From Clostridium sp. AM33-3 (lineage in GTDB: Bacteria; Bacillota; Clostridia; Lachnospirales; Lachnospiraceae), in contig NZ_QUIV01000012.1 in NCBI RefSeq assembly GCF_003480315.1, positions 26,395 to 90,394 on the forward strand: a stretch of DNA of 64,000 nt, read 5' to 3'. Made by a program: the position numbers and the translations under genes. Positions 1 to 6,734 of the stretch are shown here, one piece after another. Each line of letters opens with the position of its first letter. The stretch's first letter is position 1. Below the pieces are notes generated by a model. That model was not told the origin of the DNA. It searched no databases and saw only the letters and a program-made list of their open reading frames with translations.

Positions 1-43
1 TTTGATCAAGCGAGCCAATGTGTCACGACATGCCGCTGGTACT

Positions 44-67
44 GCCCCGCTGACTTTATGGCGGGGC
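44..67. repeat. GC-rich hairpin before the first complete gene
   Basis: GCCCCGC at 44-50 pairs with GCGGGGC at 61-67 around a 10-nt loop. The right arm lies just upstream of the ribosome site of the gene starting at 83. There is no T run, so it is probably not an intrinsic terminator; it may be an RNA processing or attenuation structure. An open frame crosses positions 1-173 in frame 1 and could be the end of an upstream gene, but it has no recognisable motif. Confidence 0.4.
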
Positions 68-82
68 AAGAAAGGAAAGAGG

Positions 83-448
83 ATGGCCAAGAAAGAACAA
101 ACAGAGATGTGGCCGGATTTGAAAGGAAAATGGGAGCAGATACAGGAATGCTACCATTTGCTGAAAAACAATGAAGGTCATATCGTATGTACGATGATAA
201 ACGGAACACCAGTAAACTACACAGAAAAATGCCAGAAGAAAGAAAAGTGGGGCGACATAATGGATAAGCGGAAAAGCATCATGATCGGAGAGTACAAGGT
301 GCAGCAACCGTCCGAGAAACATGTATCCATTGTCTGGGTCCCGGGAAATCGACTGGTGTTTTTCACGGTGACTGATCACTGGTACACCGAGGAAGAGCTG
401 AAAGCTGTGTTTGCGGAACATATGAAAATGGCGGGGGTGAGCGGATGA
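83..448 (+). CDS. Hypothetical phage early protein, 121 aa
   Basis: I do not recognise the family. The frame stays open upstream, but the ATG at 83 follows a clear GGAAAGAGG site, so it is taken as the start. The protein is hydrophilic with no membrane segment. The stop overlaps the next start as ATGA, so the two are probably translationally coupled. It opens a run of tightly packed small early genes. Confidence 0.7.
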   Translation: MAKKEQTEMWPDLKGKWEQIQECYHLLKNNEGHIVCTMINGTPVNYTEKCQKKEKWGDIMDKRKSIMIGEYKVQQPSEKHVSIVWVPGNRLVFFTVTDHWYTEEELKAVFAEHMKMAGVSG

Positions 449-705
449 AGTTAAGAACCGTACATAAAACCATCAGAAAAATGATGAGTGGAACAGAGGG
501 GCCGGAACGCAGCGCATTGCGTACGGCCTGCGCCTGCATTGAGAAAAGCATTCCCAAAAAAGTGATGCGCATAGAAATAAGCGAAGAACCGGAGAGGTAC
601 AATCCATTTTATGGGAATTGTCCGACGTGTAAAAAAATGGTGACATGTATGGATTTTTACTGTCCGTCATGCGGACAGAGGATAAAATGGGACGAAAAAA
701 GATAA
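445..705 (+). CDS. Small zinc-ribbon protein, 86 aa
   Basis: The C-terminal third carries two CxxC knuckles, CPTCKK and CPSCGQ, spaced as in a rubredoxin-like zinc ribbon. The N-terminal half is basic. No family name can be given. It overlaps the upstream gene by 4 nt and the downstream gene by 19 nt. A zinc-ribbon role in nucleic-acid or protein binding is inference from the motif only. Confidence 0.75.
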   Translation: MKLRTVHKTIRKMMSGTEGPERSALRTACACIEKSIPKKVMRIEISEEPERYNPFYGNCPTCKKMVTCMDFYCPSCGQRIKWDEKR

Positions 706-1100
706 CAGAAGTAGAGCGGGCAGTTAAGGGAAAGATATATCCAGCCGGGTGCACGCTGATAGCACTGTCTGCAACAAAACCAGAACCGGAATATGCACCA
801 GACAGCGGAGAGATAGATACGCGTTATGCCGTAATCATGCCGAAAAAGATAGAACCGGAGTATTTGTTCGAGGCTGTGAAATGGGAGATGCCGGAGTTCT
901 TGCATAAGCACCGGACCGGTATCAATTTACAGTTTTCGGAGCTGAAGCACTTGAAGGTTGTTGTGACCGGAAAAGAGGATCAGCTGGCATGGATGCGAGC
1001 AATAAAAAAGCTGAATGACCAGATCAATGAGACAGAGCAGGAAATAGAGACCATGAAAGATATGAAAAAGTTTTACATGAATGGGATGTTTCCGAAATAG
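687..1100 (+). CDS. Half-size HsdS-like specificity protein, 137 aa
   Basis: The central part (LIALSATK, RYAVIMPK, EYLFEAVKW, FLHK) resembles one target-recognition half of a type I specificity subunit, and the C-terminal 40 residues form a charged helix like an HsdS conserved spacer. Full HsdS proteins are about 400 aa with two such halves, so this one would have to dimerise to read a symmetric site. The ATG at 687 follows GGACAGAGGATAAA; the longer upstream frame overlaps the zinc-ribbon gene. The next gene, 8 nt away, is the matching methylase. The family call is from memory of similar phage genes. Confidence 0.65.
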   Translation: MGRKKITEVERAVKGKIYPAGCTLIALSATKPEPEYAPDSGEIDTRYAVIMPKKIEPEYLFEAVKWEMPEFLHKHRTGINLQFSELKHLKVVVTGKEDQLAWMRAIKKLNDQINETEQEIETMKDMKKFYMNGMFPK

Positions 1101-1108
1101 GAGAAAAG

Positions 1109-2362
1109 ATGTTAGACAACGAGAAGTTCAAGGCGCTTATAGGCATCAGTGAAAACTATGAAATGCCGGAAAAACTGATGAAAATACTGGAGAACAAGGG
1201 AGAACGGGAACGCATTTTTACGATTCTGGCAGATCAGGAAACAGATATGTCATACGACTGGTTTACGGATGTTTATCAGCAGGAGCATGGAGACCGGGAT
1301 GCACTAAAACAGGACTTCACGCCACGGTGCCTGACAGAGTGCCTTGCGGGACTCGTTGGAACAAACGGCAGCAGGCATGCGGATGTTTGCGCCGGGACTG
1401 GAGGGCTGACGATTGCTGCCTGGAACAGGAACCCGGATCGGTATTATTATTGCGAAGAATTTTCTAAACGAACAATACCGGTGCTGCTCTTGAATCTTGC
1501 AATCCGGAACGTGCGCGGACAGGTGGTAAATACTGACGCATTAACCGGAGAGGTTTTCGCAGTGTATGATTTGGTGCCAGGCTTGCGGTTTAGCGACATT
1601 CGGGCGGCTCCGGAACCGGCGGGCGGTTTATTCGATGCCGTGGTAATGAATCCGCCATATTCGATGCAGTGGCCAGATGTAGACCAATATAGCACAGATG
1701 CGAGGTTTGCAGGCTACGGAGTGCCGCCGAAGAAAGCAGCGGACTATGCGTTTATCCTGCATGGTCTCCATAAGCTGCAGCGCGGAGGGAGAATGTGGGC
1801 CATCGTGCCGCACGGAGTGCTATTCCGAGGTGGGCGTGAACTGGAAATCAGAAAACAGCTCCTGGAGCATGGAAATATCGACGCGGTCATAGGAGTTCCC
1901 AATAAGCTGTTTTTAAATACTCAGATTCCGGTCTGTCTGATTGGATTCGGGTCAGGCGGATGCGAAAACATATTAATGGCAGACGCATCGAACGAGTACG
2001 AAGGAGCAGGAAAACAGAACTGGATGACCGGAGACCATATAGAGCGAATCTGGAACTGCTATAAAAACAGACAGGCAGAAAAACAGTATTCCAGTATCGT
2101 CGGTATAGAGAGAATCCGGGAAAATGACTACAACCTGAACATTCCGAGATATGTGGATACATACATACCAGAGCAGATTCCAGATCTTCTCGAATCACTG
2201 GACGAACTGATCCGGATTGAGCAGCAGATTGAGGATGCAGAATATGATTTTTATGACATGATGAAGCAGCTAACAGGAACGACGGAAGAGAGTGAGCAGC
2301 AGTTGCAGCAGGCAAAAGAAAAGTGGAAACGGATGCTAGTGATGAAATATGGAACAGCATAG
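1109..2362 (+). CDS. N6-adenine DNA methylase, HsdM-like, 417 aa
   Basis: Motif I is DVCAGTGG near residue 94 and the catalytic NPPY motif IV is VVMNPPYSMQ near residue 180, both characteristic of HsdM-type adenine methyltransferases. The C-terminal 60 residues are a helical, Glu/Gln-rich segment suited to docking a specificity subunit. No HsdR nuclease is nearby, so with the upstream half-HsdS this is probably an orphan modification system that protects phage DNA from host restriction or marks it for regulation. GGAGAAAAG precedes the ATG. Confidence 0.88.
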   Translation: MLDNEKFKALIGISENYEMPEKLMKILENKGERERIFTILADQETDMSYDWFTDVYQQEHGDRDALKQDFTPRCLTECLAGLVGTNGSRHADVCAGTGGLTIAAWNRNPDRYYYCEEFSKRTIPVLLLNLAIRNVRGQVVNTDALTGEVFAVYDLVPGLRFSDIRAAPEPAGGLFDAVVMNPPYSMQWPDVDQYSTDARFAGYGVPPKKAADYAFILHGLHKLQRGGRMWAIVPHGVLFRGGRELEIRKQLLEHGNIDAVIGVPNKLFLNTQIPVCLIGFGSGGCENILMADASNEYEGAGKQNWMTGDHIERIWNCYKNRQAEKQYSSIVGIERIRENDYNLNIPRYVDTYIPEQIPDLLESLDELIRIEQQIEDAEYDFYDMMKQLTGTTEESEQQLQQAKEKWKRMLVMKYGTA

Positions 2363-2429
2363 AAAAAATGATAGCGAAGAAATCAAAAGAAGCCACGGCG
2401 TGTATCAGTACTTGGTGAGGAGAAAAACA

Positions 2430-2654
2430 ATGGTAACTAGCGACAACCGCCCGAGGTATAAAGGAGTTTGTCCGGTGTGTGGAAAAGTAATGTGGATCTG
2501 CAAAAGCTGGGCTATGGAAATGGGAATAAATATCGGCGCAGGGACCTGCGCGGGGTGTGGAACCCTGATACACATGACACTCAATGCAGAAACACAGGAA
2601 ATGGATTTGGAACGGTACGAAGATTATATTCCGGGAGGGAAAAGCAGCGTATGA
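2430..2654 (+). CDS. Zinc-ribbon protein, 74 aa
   Basis: Two knuckles, CPVCGK and CAGCGT, about 27 residues apart suggest one structural zinc site. An earlier in-frame ATG at 2349 exists inside the methylase end, but the ATG at 2430 has a GGTGAGGAG site and is preferred. The stop overlaps the next ATG (ATGA at 2651-2654), so translation is likely coupled. Function unknown. Confidence 0.65.
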   Translation: MVTSDNRPRYKGVCPVCGKVMWICKSWAMEMGINIGAGTCAGCGTLIHMTLNAETQEMDLERYEDYIPGGKSSV

Positions 2655-2923
2655 GGACGAGTGTGGTATTAATCACATGCTCAAGTTGCGGCAGAGAAAA
2701 GAAAATGTTGCCGCCTGTAGAGGGTTACCGCTGCATATGCGGGAAAAACATAGTCACAAAGACGAGGAGACTCTTTATAAATTGTGAATGCGGAGCGAAT
2801 GCAAAGTATCTCACGAACAGCCGTGACAGGCTGACAGAGACAGAGTGTCCGGTATGTGGCCAGCCGGTAACGTGTGAGTGGAATGTCAAGAAATGGTGTT
2901 ATCAGACTATAAGGAGCGAATAA
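2651..2923 (+). CDS. Multi-CxxC protein, 90 aa
   Basis: Four cysteine knuckles in order (CSSCGR, CICGK, CECGA, CPVCGQ) allow two zinc ribbons. Its ATG overlaps the preceding stop and its own TAA shares an A with the next ATG, so it sits in a coupled chain. I do not recognise a named family; nucleic-acid binding would be inference. Confidence 0.65.
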   Translation: MRTSVVLITCSSCGREKKMLPPVEGYRCICGKNIVTKTRRLFINCECGANAKYLTNSRDRLTETECPVCGQPVTCEWNVKKWCYQTIRSE

Positions 2924-3177
2924 TGACAGTAAGTAGGACAGAGATAAAAAGCAGAGAACTTAAGGCAGACACAATCTACAGGCATTTTAAAGGCGGTCTT
3001 TATCGAATTATGTGTTTTGCGACACATACAGAGACTGGCGAGAAGCTGGTTGTTTATCAAGCGCTTTACGGAGCGTATGAGGTATATGCACGGCCTTACG
3101 GCATGTTTGCCAGTGAGGTAGATCATGAAAAATATCCGGAATGCGCGCAGCGATATCGGTTTGAGGAGCTTTGCTAA
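2923..3177 (+). CDS. DUF1653-like protein, 84 aa
   Basis: The core [11 protein letters not shown] followed by a tyrosine/proline-rich stretch ending in [12 protein letters not shown] matches the DUF1653 domain found in many phages and Gram-positive chromosomes. The domain is small and beta-rich and its biochemical role is not established. The TAATG overlap with the upstream stop fixes the start. The stop runs straight into the first AATTAAGATT junction cassette. Confidence 0.75.
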   Translation: MTVSRTEIKSRELKADTIYRHFKGGLYRIMCFATHTETGEKLVVYQALYGAYEVYARPYGMFASEVDHEKYPECAQRYRFEELC

Positions 3178-3198
3178 ATTAAGATTGGAGAAAAGAAT

Positions 3199-3366
3199 AT
3201 GGCTGGAAAGAGCATTTATTTTACAAGAAAAGAGCTGGAGGGACTTAGAGATTTTATTAAGTACCTTGAGACAGATGGAAAGCCAGATGATGAAGAACTA
3301 TACGCTCACTGGTTGGGAAGAATCGGGACGGCGGAAGGAAAGATTATAGACGCGTGCGAAAATTAA
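3199..3366 (+). CDS. Small hypothetical phage protein, 55 aa
   Basis: Begins MAGKSIYFTRKELEGLRDF and continues as a charged helical peptide ending before a TAA that lies in the next junction cassette. The site ATTGGAGAAAAG comes from the cassette just upstream. An overlapping frame from 3125 looks less natural because it starts inside the preceding gene and ignores the cassette. Function unknown. Confidence 0.65.
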   Translation: MAGKSIYFTRKELEGLRDFIKYLETDGKPDDEELYAHWLGRIGTAEGKIIDACEN

Positions 3367-3381
3367 GATTCGGAGGATGCT

Positions 3382-3606
3382 ATGGAAGTTAGTTTAAGCG
3401 GATATAAGGTTGTTTATGGGGACAAGGTTTTAAATGCGCTGTCATTGATAGGTATGCGATTGAAACACCCAGAGAGACAAGAGGAATGCGAAAAGCCAAT
3501 CAGCAAACCGGATTTTATAAGCGTTTTGGCTATTGATACGGATGGAACGCTGATTGTGATCGAGGATGAGACGTGGAGATTTCAGTTCATACCACAGATA
3601 AATTAA
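3382..3606 (+). CDS. Hypothetical phage protein, 74 aa
   Basis: No recognised family. The sequence is mixed alpha/beta with a C-terminal VLAIDTDGTLIVIEDE stretch typical of a beta hairpin. The start is fixed by CGGAGG from the cassette at 3361-3376, and the TAA stop is part of the next cassette copy. Confidence 0.65.
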   Translation: MEVSLSGYKVVYGDKVLNALSLIGMRLKHPERQEECEKPISKPDFISVLAIDTDGTLIVIEDETWRFQFIPQIN

Positions 3607-3624
3607 GATTTAGTGGAGGATAAA

Positions 3625-3828
3625 ATGAGCAAAATCAAATTATTACCTTGCCGTTTCTGTAAAGGAATAAATATAAAAGTAGAAACGTGGTCGAGTGGAG
3701 GAAGGATGTACATGGTCAAGTGCAATAACCCGGACTGCCCTGTTCCGGCAGAAGGGTTCCCGAAAGGGAAAAATCCAAATAAAGTAATGGAAGAATGGAA
3801 CAGAAGACAGGGGACACTAATTAGTTAA
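3625..3828 (+). CDS. Lar-like restriction alleviation zinc protein, 67 aa
   Basis: The pattern KLLPCRFCKG at the N-terminus, a second CxxxxC knuckle (CNNPDCPV) and a C-terminal EEWNRRQ match the Lar family, whose founding Rac-prophage member modulates type I restriction. GTGGAGG precedes the ATG at 3625. The Lar name is a fold and motif match; antirestriction activity is not proven for most members. Confidence 0.65.
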   Translation: MSKIKLLPCRFCKGINIKVETWSSGGRMYMVKCNNPDCPVPAEGFPKGKNPNKVMEEWNRRQGTLIS

Positions 3829-3852
3829 ATTAAGATTTGGAAGGGATATTAG

Positions 3853-4035
3853 ATGAACAAAGGGATTGTAGAAGTTGATATACCGTATTCATGTAGGACC
3901 TGCGGTTATTGCGTAAAAATAAAAGAAAGAGGGGAATGGATTTGTATGTTACTAAAACCGACCGGAAAGTATTGCGGAGTAACTGTAGCGTACATGAACG
4001 GAAAGACTGCGGATATATGCCCGATTATCAAATGA
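3853..4035 (+). CDS. Cys-rich small protein, 60 aa
   Basis: Six cysteines, including CRTCGYC near the N-terminus and CGV and CPI later, suggest a metal-binding knuckle. The start follows GGAAGGGATATT from the cassette at 3827-3844. No family recognised. Confidence 0.6.
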   Translation: MNKGIVEVDIPYSCRTCGYCVKIKERGEWICMLLKPTGKYCGVTVAYMNGKTADICPIIK

Positions 4036-4066
4036 CAGAGGAATTAAGATTCGGTGGGAGTGCGAA

Positions 4067-4324
4067 ATGAAAGAACTAAAGCTTAGAGTATTGTTGTGCT
4101 TCCAGATTAACGATTCGGAAGTGTTTGGTGGAGTAGGCTCTGTTGGATATATGCAGCAGGCAGTTGATTTTGCTGTCACAGATGAAAAACGGCAAATTTT
4201 TAAACACAGCGCATATGACTACACCAAGAATGCAATCACAAGCCTAGCGGCTTGGTGTGGAGTAGGAGAAGAATCAGTTAGAACCATCAGTGCGGAAGAG
4301 TATAAAGCGAAAGCAGGGAAATGA
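4067..4324 (+). CDS. Hypothetical phage protein, 85 aa
   Basis: A soluble protein beginning MKELKLRVLLCFQIND with no motif I can name. The start is set by CGGTGGGAG, again supplied by a junction cassette. The end overlaps a possible tiny cysteine-knuckle frame at 4290-4376. Confidence 0.6.
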   Translation: MKELKLRVLLCFQINDSEVFGGVGSVGYMQQAVDFAVTDEKRQIFKHSAYDYTKNAITSLAAWCGVGEESVRTISAEEYKAKAGK

Positions 4325-4376
4325 TTCATTTGCAGTACATTGTAAATGGTGTGGCCAGGCTGTTGAGGATAATTAA
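4290..4376 (+). CDS. Possible tiny CxxC peptide overlapping the previous gene
   Basis: A GTG-initiated frame of 28 codons ends HCKWCGQAVEDN with its TAA inside the AATTAAGATT cassette, the same stop placement as in neighbouring genes. That placement and the CxxC knuckle make it worth recording. There is no good ribosome site, so it could instead be the tail of a longer, frameshifted version of the 4067 gene. Confidence 0.3.
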   Translation: MRKSIKRKQGNDSFAVHCKWCGQAVEDN

Positions 4377-4393
4377 GATTGTGAGGAATGGAA

Positions 4394-4561
4394 ATGAAAA
4401 TAGCTTGTGAAAGATGCAATAAGGTTATGGATGCTTATTTTAGAGATAAATATGAAAAAATCAAAATGAATGATGAAGAAAAAGTGCTTTGTAAAGATTG
4501 CTATGAAATGTTACAAAGTTGGATGTACGAACAGGAAAAGTGGTTAGAGAAACATATGTAA
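4394..4561 (+). CDS. Small CxxC protein, 55 aa
   Basis: Reads MKIACERCNKVMDAYF then CKDCYEMLQSW: two CxxC knuckles about 30 residues apart, a typical single zinc site. It is followed directly by the cassette at 4559-4576 and preceded by GTGAGGA. Function unknown. Confidence 0.65.
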   Translation: MKIACERCNKVMDAYFRDKYEKIKMNDEEKVLCKDCYEMLQSWMYEQEKWLEKHM

Positions 4562-4617
4562 ATTAAAATTTGGAGGAAAACCGATCAGGTAAAGAAATAT
4601 AATAGGAGGTATGTGCA

Positions 4618-4833
4618 ATGTCGGAGTTAATCGGGAACAAAGAGTTTCTGGACTGTACAGAATGTCCGAGATGTACGCCTAAATACGGGCTAAGACATGG
4701 CGCAAGATATGGCATCTGCGGCATGAGCGGAAACATCGTATACCTTGAACCGTGGAAAGAACGGAGGATATGCGGGAACGGCTGGATCCATCACCATGTT
4801 TCTAGTTGTGCATTGCATGAGAGAAAAGAGTGA
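4618..4833 (+). CDS. Cys/His-rich small protein, 71 aa
   Basis: Contains CTECPRCTP, CGMSG, a later cysteine and HHHVSSCALH, enough ligands for one or two metal ions. An AGGAGG site lies 7 nt before the ATG. No named family. It is the last of the zinc-knuckle series in the early region. Confidence 0.65.
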   Translation: MSELIGNKEFLDCTECPRCTPKYGLRHGARYGICGMSGNIVYLEPWKERRICGNGWIHHHVSSCALHERKE

Positions 4834-4871
4834 AGTATTGCTAAACTGAAATATAGAGGAGGATCTTGAAA

Positions 4872-5285
4872 ATGATGATTGAAATTATCGGCACTCCGGC
4901 AATGCTGGAACAGCTGGCGGAAGAGGCGGCGGAATTGTCTCAGGCAGCATTGAAGGTTGCGCGGATCCTGCGAGGCGAGAATCCGACCCCGGTATTGTTA
5001 GGAAATGCAAAAGCGCATTTGCAGGAGGAGTACACGGACGTTATCCAGTGTGCAAACGAGCTGAGATTACTGGTTGATCCGGCGCAGATCAAGGATAAAA
5101 AGCAGCGTTTTCAGGAGCGTGTGCAAACCGCTGGATTATCAAATGAGACTGTAACAATGGCACAGAACCGAGATTTACGCAAGATTATTCACAACATCAC
5201 AGGCGGACCGTTTTTGACCAAAACTGAGTGGTTGGCAATAATCAAAATCATTAATGTTGCTTGTGACAGGAATGATAAAGCGTAA
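4872..5285 (+). CDS. MazG-like nucleotide pyrophosphohydrolase domain protein, 137 aa
   Basis: EQLAEEAAELSQAALKVAR followed about 25 residues later by EEYTDVIQC is the metal-binding helix pair of the all-alpha MazG/NTP-pyrophosphatase fold. Phages often carry such proteins to change nucleotide or (p)ppGpp pools. The first 80 residues hold the fold; the remaining 55 are unassigned. The ATG at 4872 has GAGGAGG 9 nt upstream; a TTG at 4866 is too close to it. Confidence 0.75.
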   Translation: MMIEIIGTPAMLEQLAEEAAELSQAALKVARILRGENPTPVLLGNAKAHLQEEYTDVIQCANELRLLVDPAQIKDKKQRFQERVQTAGLSNETVTMAQNRDLRKIIHNITGGPFLTKTEWLAIIKIINVACDRNDKA

Positions 5286-5299
5286 TTAAAAAGAAAAGT

Positions 5300-5327
5300 G
5301 GCCTTAGCTATGGGGAAAGCTAAGGCC
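5300..5327. repeat. Perfect 10-bp hairpin downstream of the MazG-like gene
   Basis: GGCCTTAGCT (5300-5309) and AGCTAAGGCC (5318-5327) pair perfectly around an 8-nt loop, 14 nt after the stop. No T tract follows on either strand, so a classical intrinsic terminator is not clear. It separates the zinc-knuckle block from the LemA block. Confidence 0.5.
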
Positions 5328-5432
5328 TAGGTTTATGAGTCCCTGATTGAGGACAGTTACATGATATCTCATCCTGAAAAAATATGCAATGGATGGGAAT
5401 CGCAAAAATCGACAAAGAAAGGCGGAAAGAAG

Positions 5433-5975
5433 ATGGGAAAAATGAAAGTAGCAGCAGTAGGAGTAGTAGGAGCGCTTTGCTTGGTCCTGATGTGCGTGTT
5501 TGGAGTGCAGAGCAGCAGGAATAAAGCAATAGTCCTGGAACAGGCGGTGGAAACGGCAGAGTCCGATATTCATGTACAGGAGAAGAGACGGTTCGATCTT
5601 CTCCCGAATCTGGTTGACGCGATTAAACAGTATGACAAGCATGAGGCAGAGGTTTTACAGGCAATCGTTGACGGCCGCGGAGGGGCAGCAGGCATCGAGA
5701 ATGTGTCCACGGCCATTTCGGCGGTGGCAGAGGCGTACCCGGAGCTGAAAAGCAATGAGAACTATAAACAATACATGATGGAACTGGCGACCACCGAGAA
5801 CCTGATTGCTCAGTACCGCACAAATTATAACAAACAGGTCGGAGCCTATCGGCGATATGTAAAAAGCTTTCCGGCCAGAATCTTCCTTGACTGGACAGGA
5901 TATGAATCGGTGGAGTATGAATTGCTTGATTATGATGCGCCTGTAGATGCGCCGGCACATTTGTTTGGAGAATAG
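5433..5975 (+). CDS. LemA family membrane protein, 180 aa
   Basis: A single N-terminal membrane segment (about residues 5-24) is followed by the LemA four-helix bundle; EKRRFDLLPNLVDAIKQY is the family signature and AAGIENVSTAISAVAEAYP the second helix. LemA proteins have an extracytoplasmic N-terminus in some species and no firm biochemical role. The ATG at 5433 directly before the membrane helix is chosen. It adjoins a double-membrane-anchored partner by 1 nt, suggesting a functional pair. LemA is unusual cargo for a phage. Confidence 0.88.
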   Translation: MGKMKVAAVGVVGALCLVLMCVFGVQSSRNKAIVLEQAVETAESDIHVQEKRRFDLLPNLVDAIKQYDKHEAEVLQAIVDGRGGAAGIENVSTAISAVAEAYPELKSNENYKQYMMELATTENLIAQYRTNYNKQVGAYRRYVKSFPARIFLDWTGYESVEYELLDYDAPVDAPAHLFGE

Positions 5976-5976
5976 G

Positions 5977-6696
5977 ATGGAGATAACCAAGAGAGAGATT
6001 GGTGCCAGTGTTACGATCGTGGCCGTCATGATGATTATAGGTTTTTTGGTGGCAGGACGTATTGAAGCCTGGCAGATCAAGAAGAACGCAGAATATTATA
6101 CGGCACTGCAGATCACAAGCCCGGAACAGTTCCAGTATGGAATGGACACGTCCGTGGGAAATGCATTTGTGTATGGTGTCTTGCGGGCGGTAGATCCGGT
6201 TACATATCCAGAAATCGGTGGAGCATACCTGTATGCAGAAAAAGAAGAAGAACACTATAACCGTCATACGAGAACGGTAACAGAAACGGATAGCCAGGGG
6301 AAAACGCACACAAGGACAGAGGTGTACTGGACGTGGGATTATTACGACAGCTGGAACATATACAGTCAAAGAATCAACTTTTTGGATGTGGAAATGGATT
6401 ACAGAAAAATAACAAGGCCAAGCGCGCAATATATAGACACGATCCAGACATCCGCACATGTTAGATTTAATTATTATGGAGCGCCGGCCGAGTGCGAGGG
6501 GACCATATACACAGATTTAAGAGATGGGACGATTTCGGACAACACGCAAATGCTAGTAAATACTGGCATCGAGGACGCGGTAAAAGAAAAAACAAGATCG
6601 TATACATGGATGTTTTGGATCCTGTGGATGATACTGACAGGTGCTGCAGTGTATGGCTTTTGCTATTTGGACAATGACTGGTTAAATTTAGATTAA
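5977..6696 (+). CDS. Two-membrane-segment protein paired with LemA, 239 aa
   Basis: One membrane helix at residues 9-30 and another near 205-230 bracket a long polar domain, so most of the protein lies on one side of the membrane. The central part has a Tyr/Trp-rich, beta-like texture and weakly recalls TMEM43-type proteins, but I cannot assign a family. It starts one base after the LemA stop. A joint envelope role, for example in superinfection exclusion, is inference. Confidence 0.7.
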   Translation: MEITKREIGASVTIVAVMMIIGFLVAGRIEAWQIKKNAEYYTALQITSPEQFQYGMDTSVGNAFVYGVLRAVDPVTYPEIGGAYLYAEKEEEHYNRHTRTVTETDSQGKTHTRTEVYWTWDYYDSWNIYSQRINFLDVEMDYRKITRPSAQYIDTIQTSAHVRFNYYGAPAECEGTIYTDLRDGTISDNTQMLVNTGIEDAVKEKTRSYTWMFWILWMILTGAAVYGFCYLDNDWLNLD

Positions 6697-6705
6697 AACT
6701 CAGAA

Positions 6706-6721
6706 GTTGCACCGGTGCAAC
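6706..6721. repeat. 16-bp palindrome GTTGCACCGGTGCAAC, copy 1
   Basis: A perfect palindrome directly upstream of GGAAAGGA, the ribosome site of the DUF4317 gene. Palindrome plus ribosome site recur almost unchanged at 17209, and the palindrome alone at 32044. It may bind a dimeric phage regulator or fold in RNA next to the ribosome site. Confidence 0.85.
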
Positions 6722-6734
6722 GGAAAGGAATGCC

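Larger units (their letters stand above)
3175..4576 (+). repeat. Seven copies of an AATTAAGATT gene-junction cassette
   Basis: Almost the same junction separates consecutive small genes: a stop, then AATTAAGATT, a short T/C linker and a GG-rich ribosome site. Copies lie at 3175-3190, 3361-3376, 3601-3619, 3827-3844, 4042-4060, 4371-4386 and 4559-4576 (the last reads AATTAAAATT). In several copies the TAA inside the element is itself the stop codon. The pattern points to genes being shuffled as units bounded by a shared sequence, or to a conserved translational signal. Confidence 0.85.

Noticed and set aside
4321..4411. Frame of 29 codons starting with ATGA overlap at the end of the 4067 gene
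   Set aside because: It runs through the junction cassette and into the next gene, unlike all neighbouring genes whose stops lie before or in the cassette.
5304..5642. Leftward frame of about 112 codons around the LemA start
   Set aside because: Overlaps the well supported LemA gene and the hairpin at 5300; no ribosome site.
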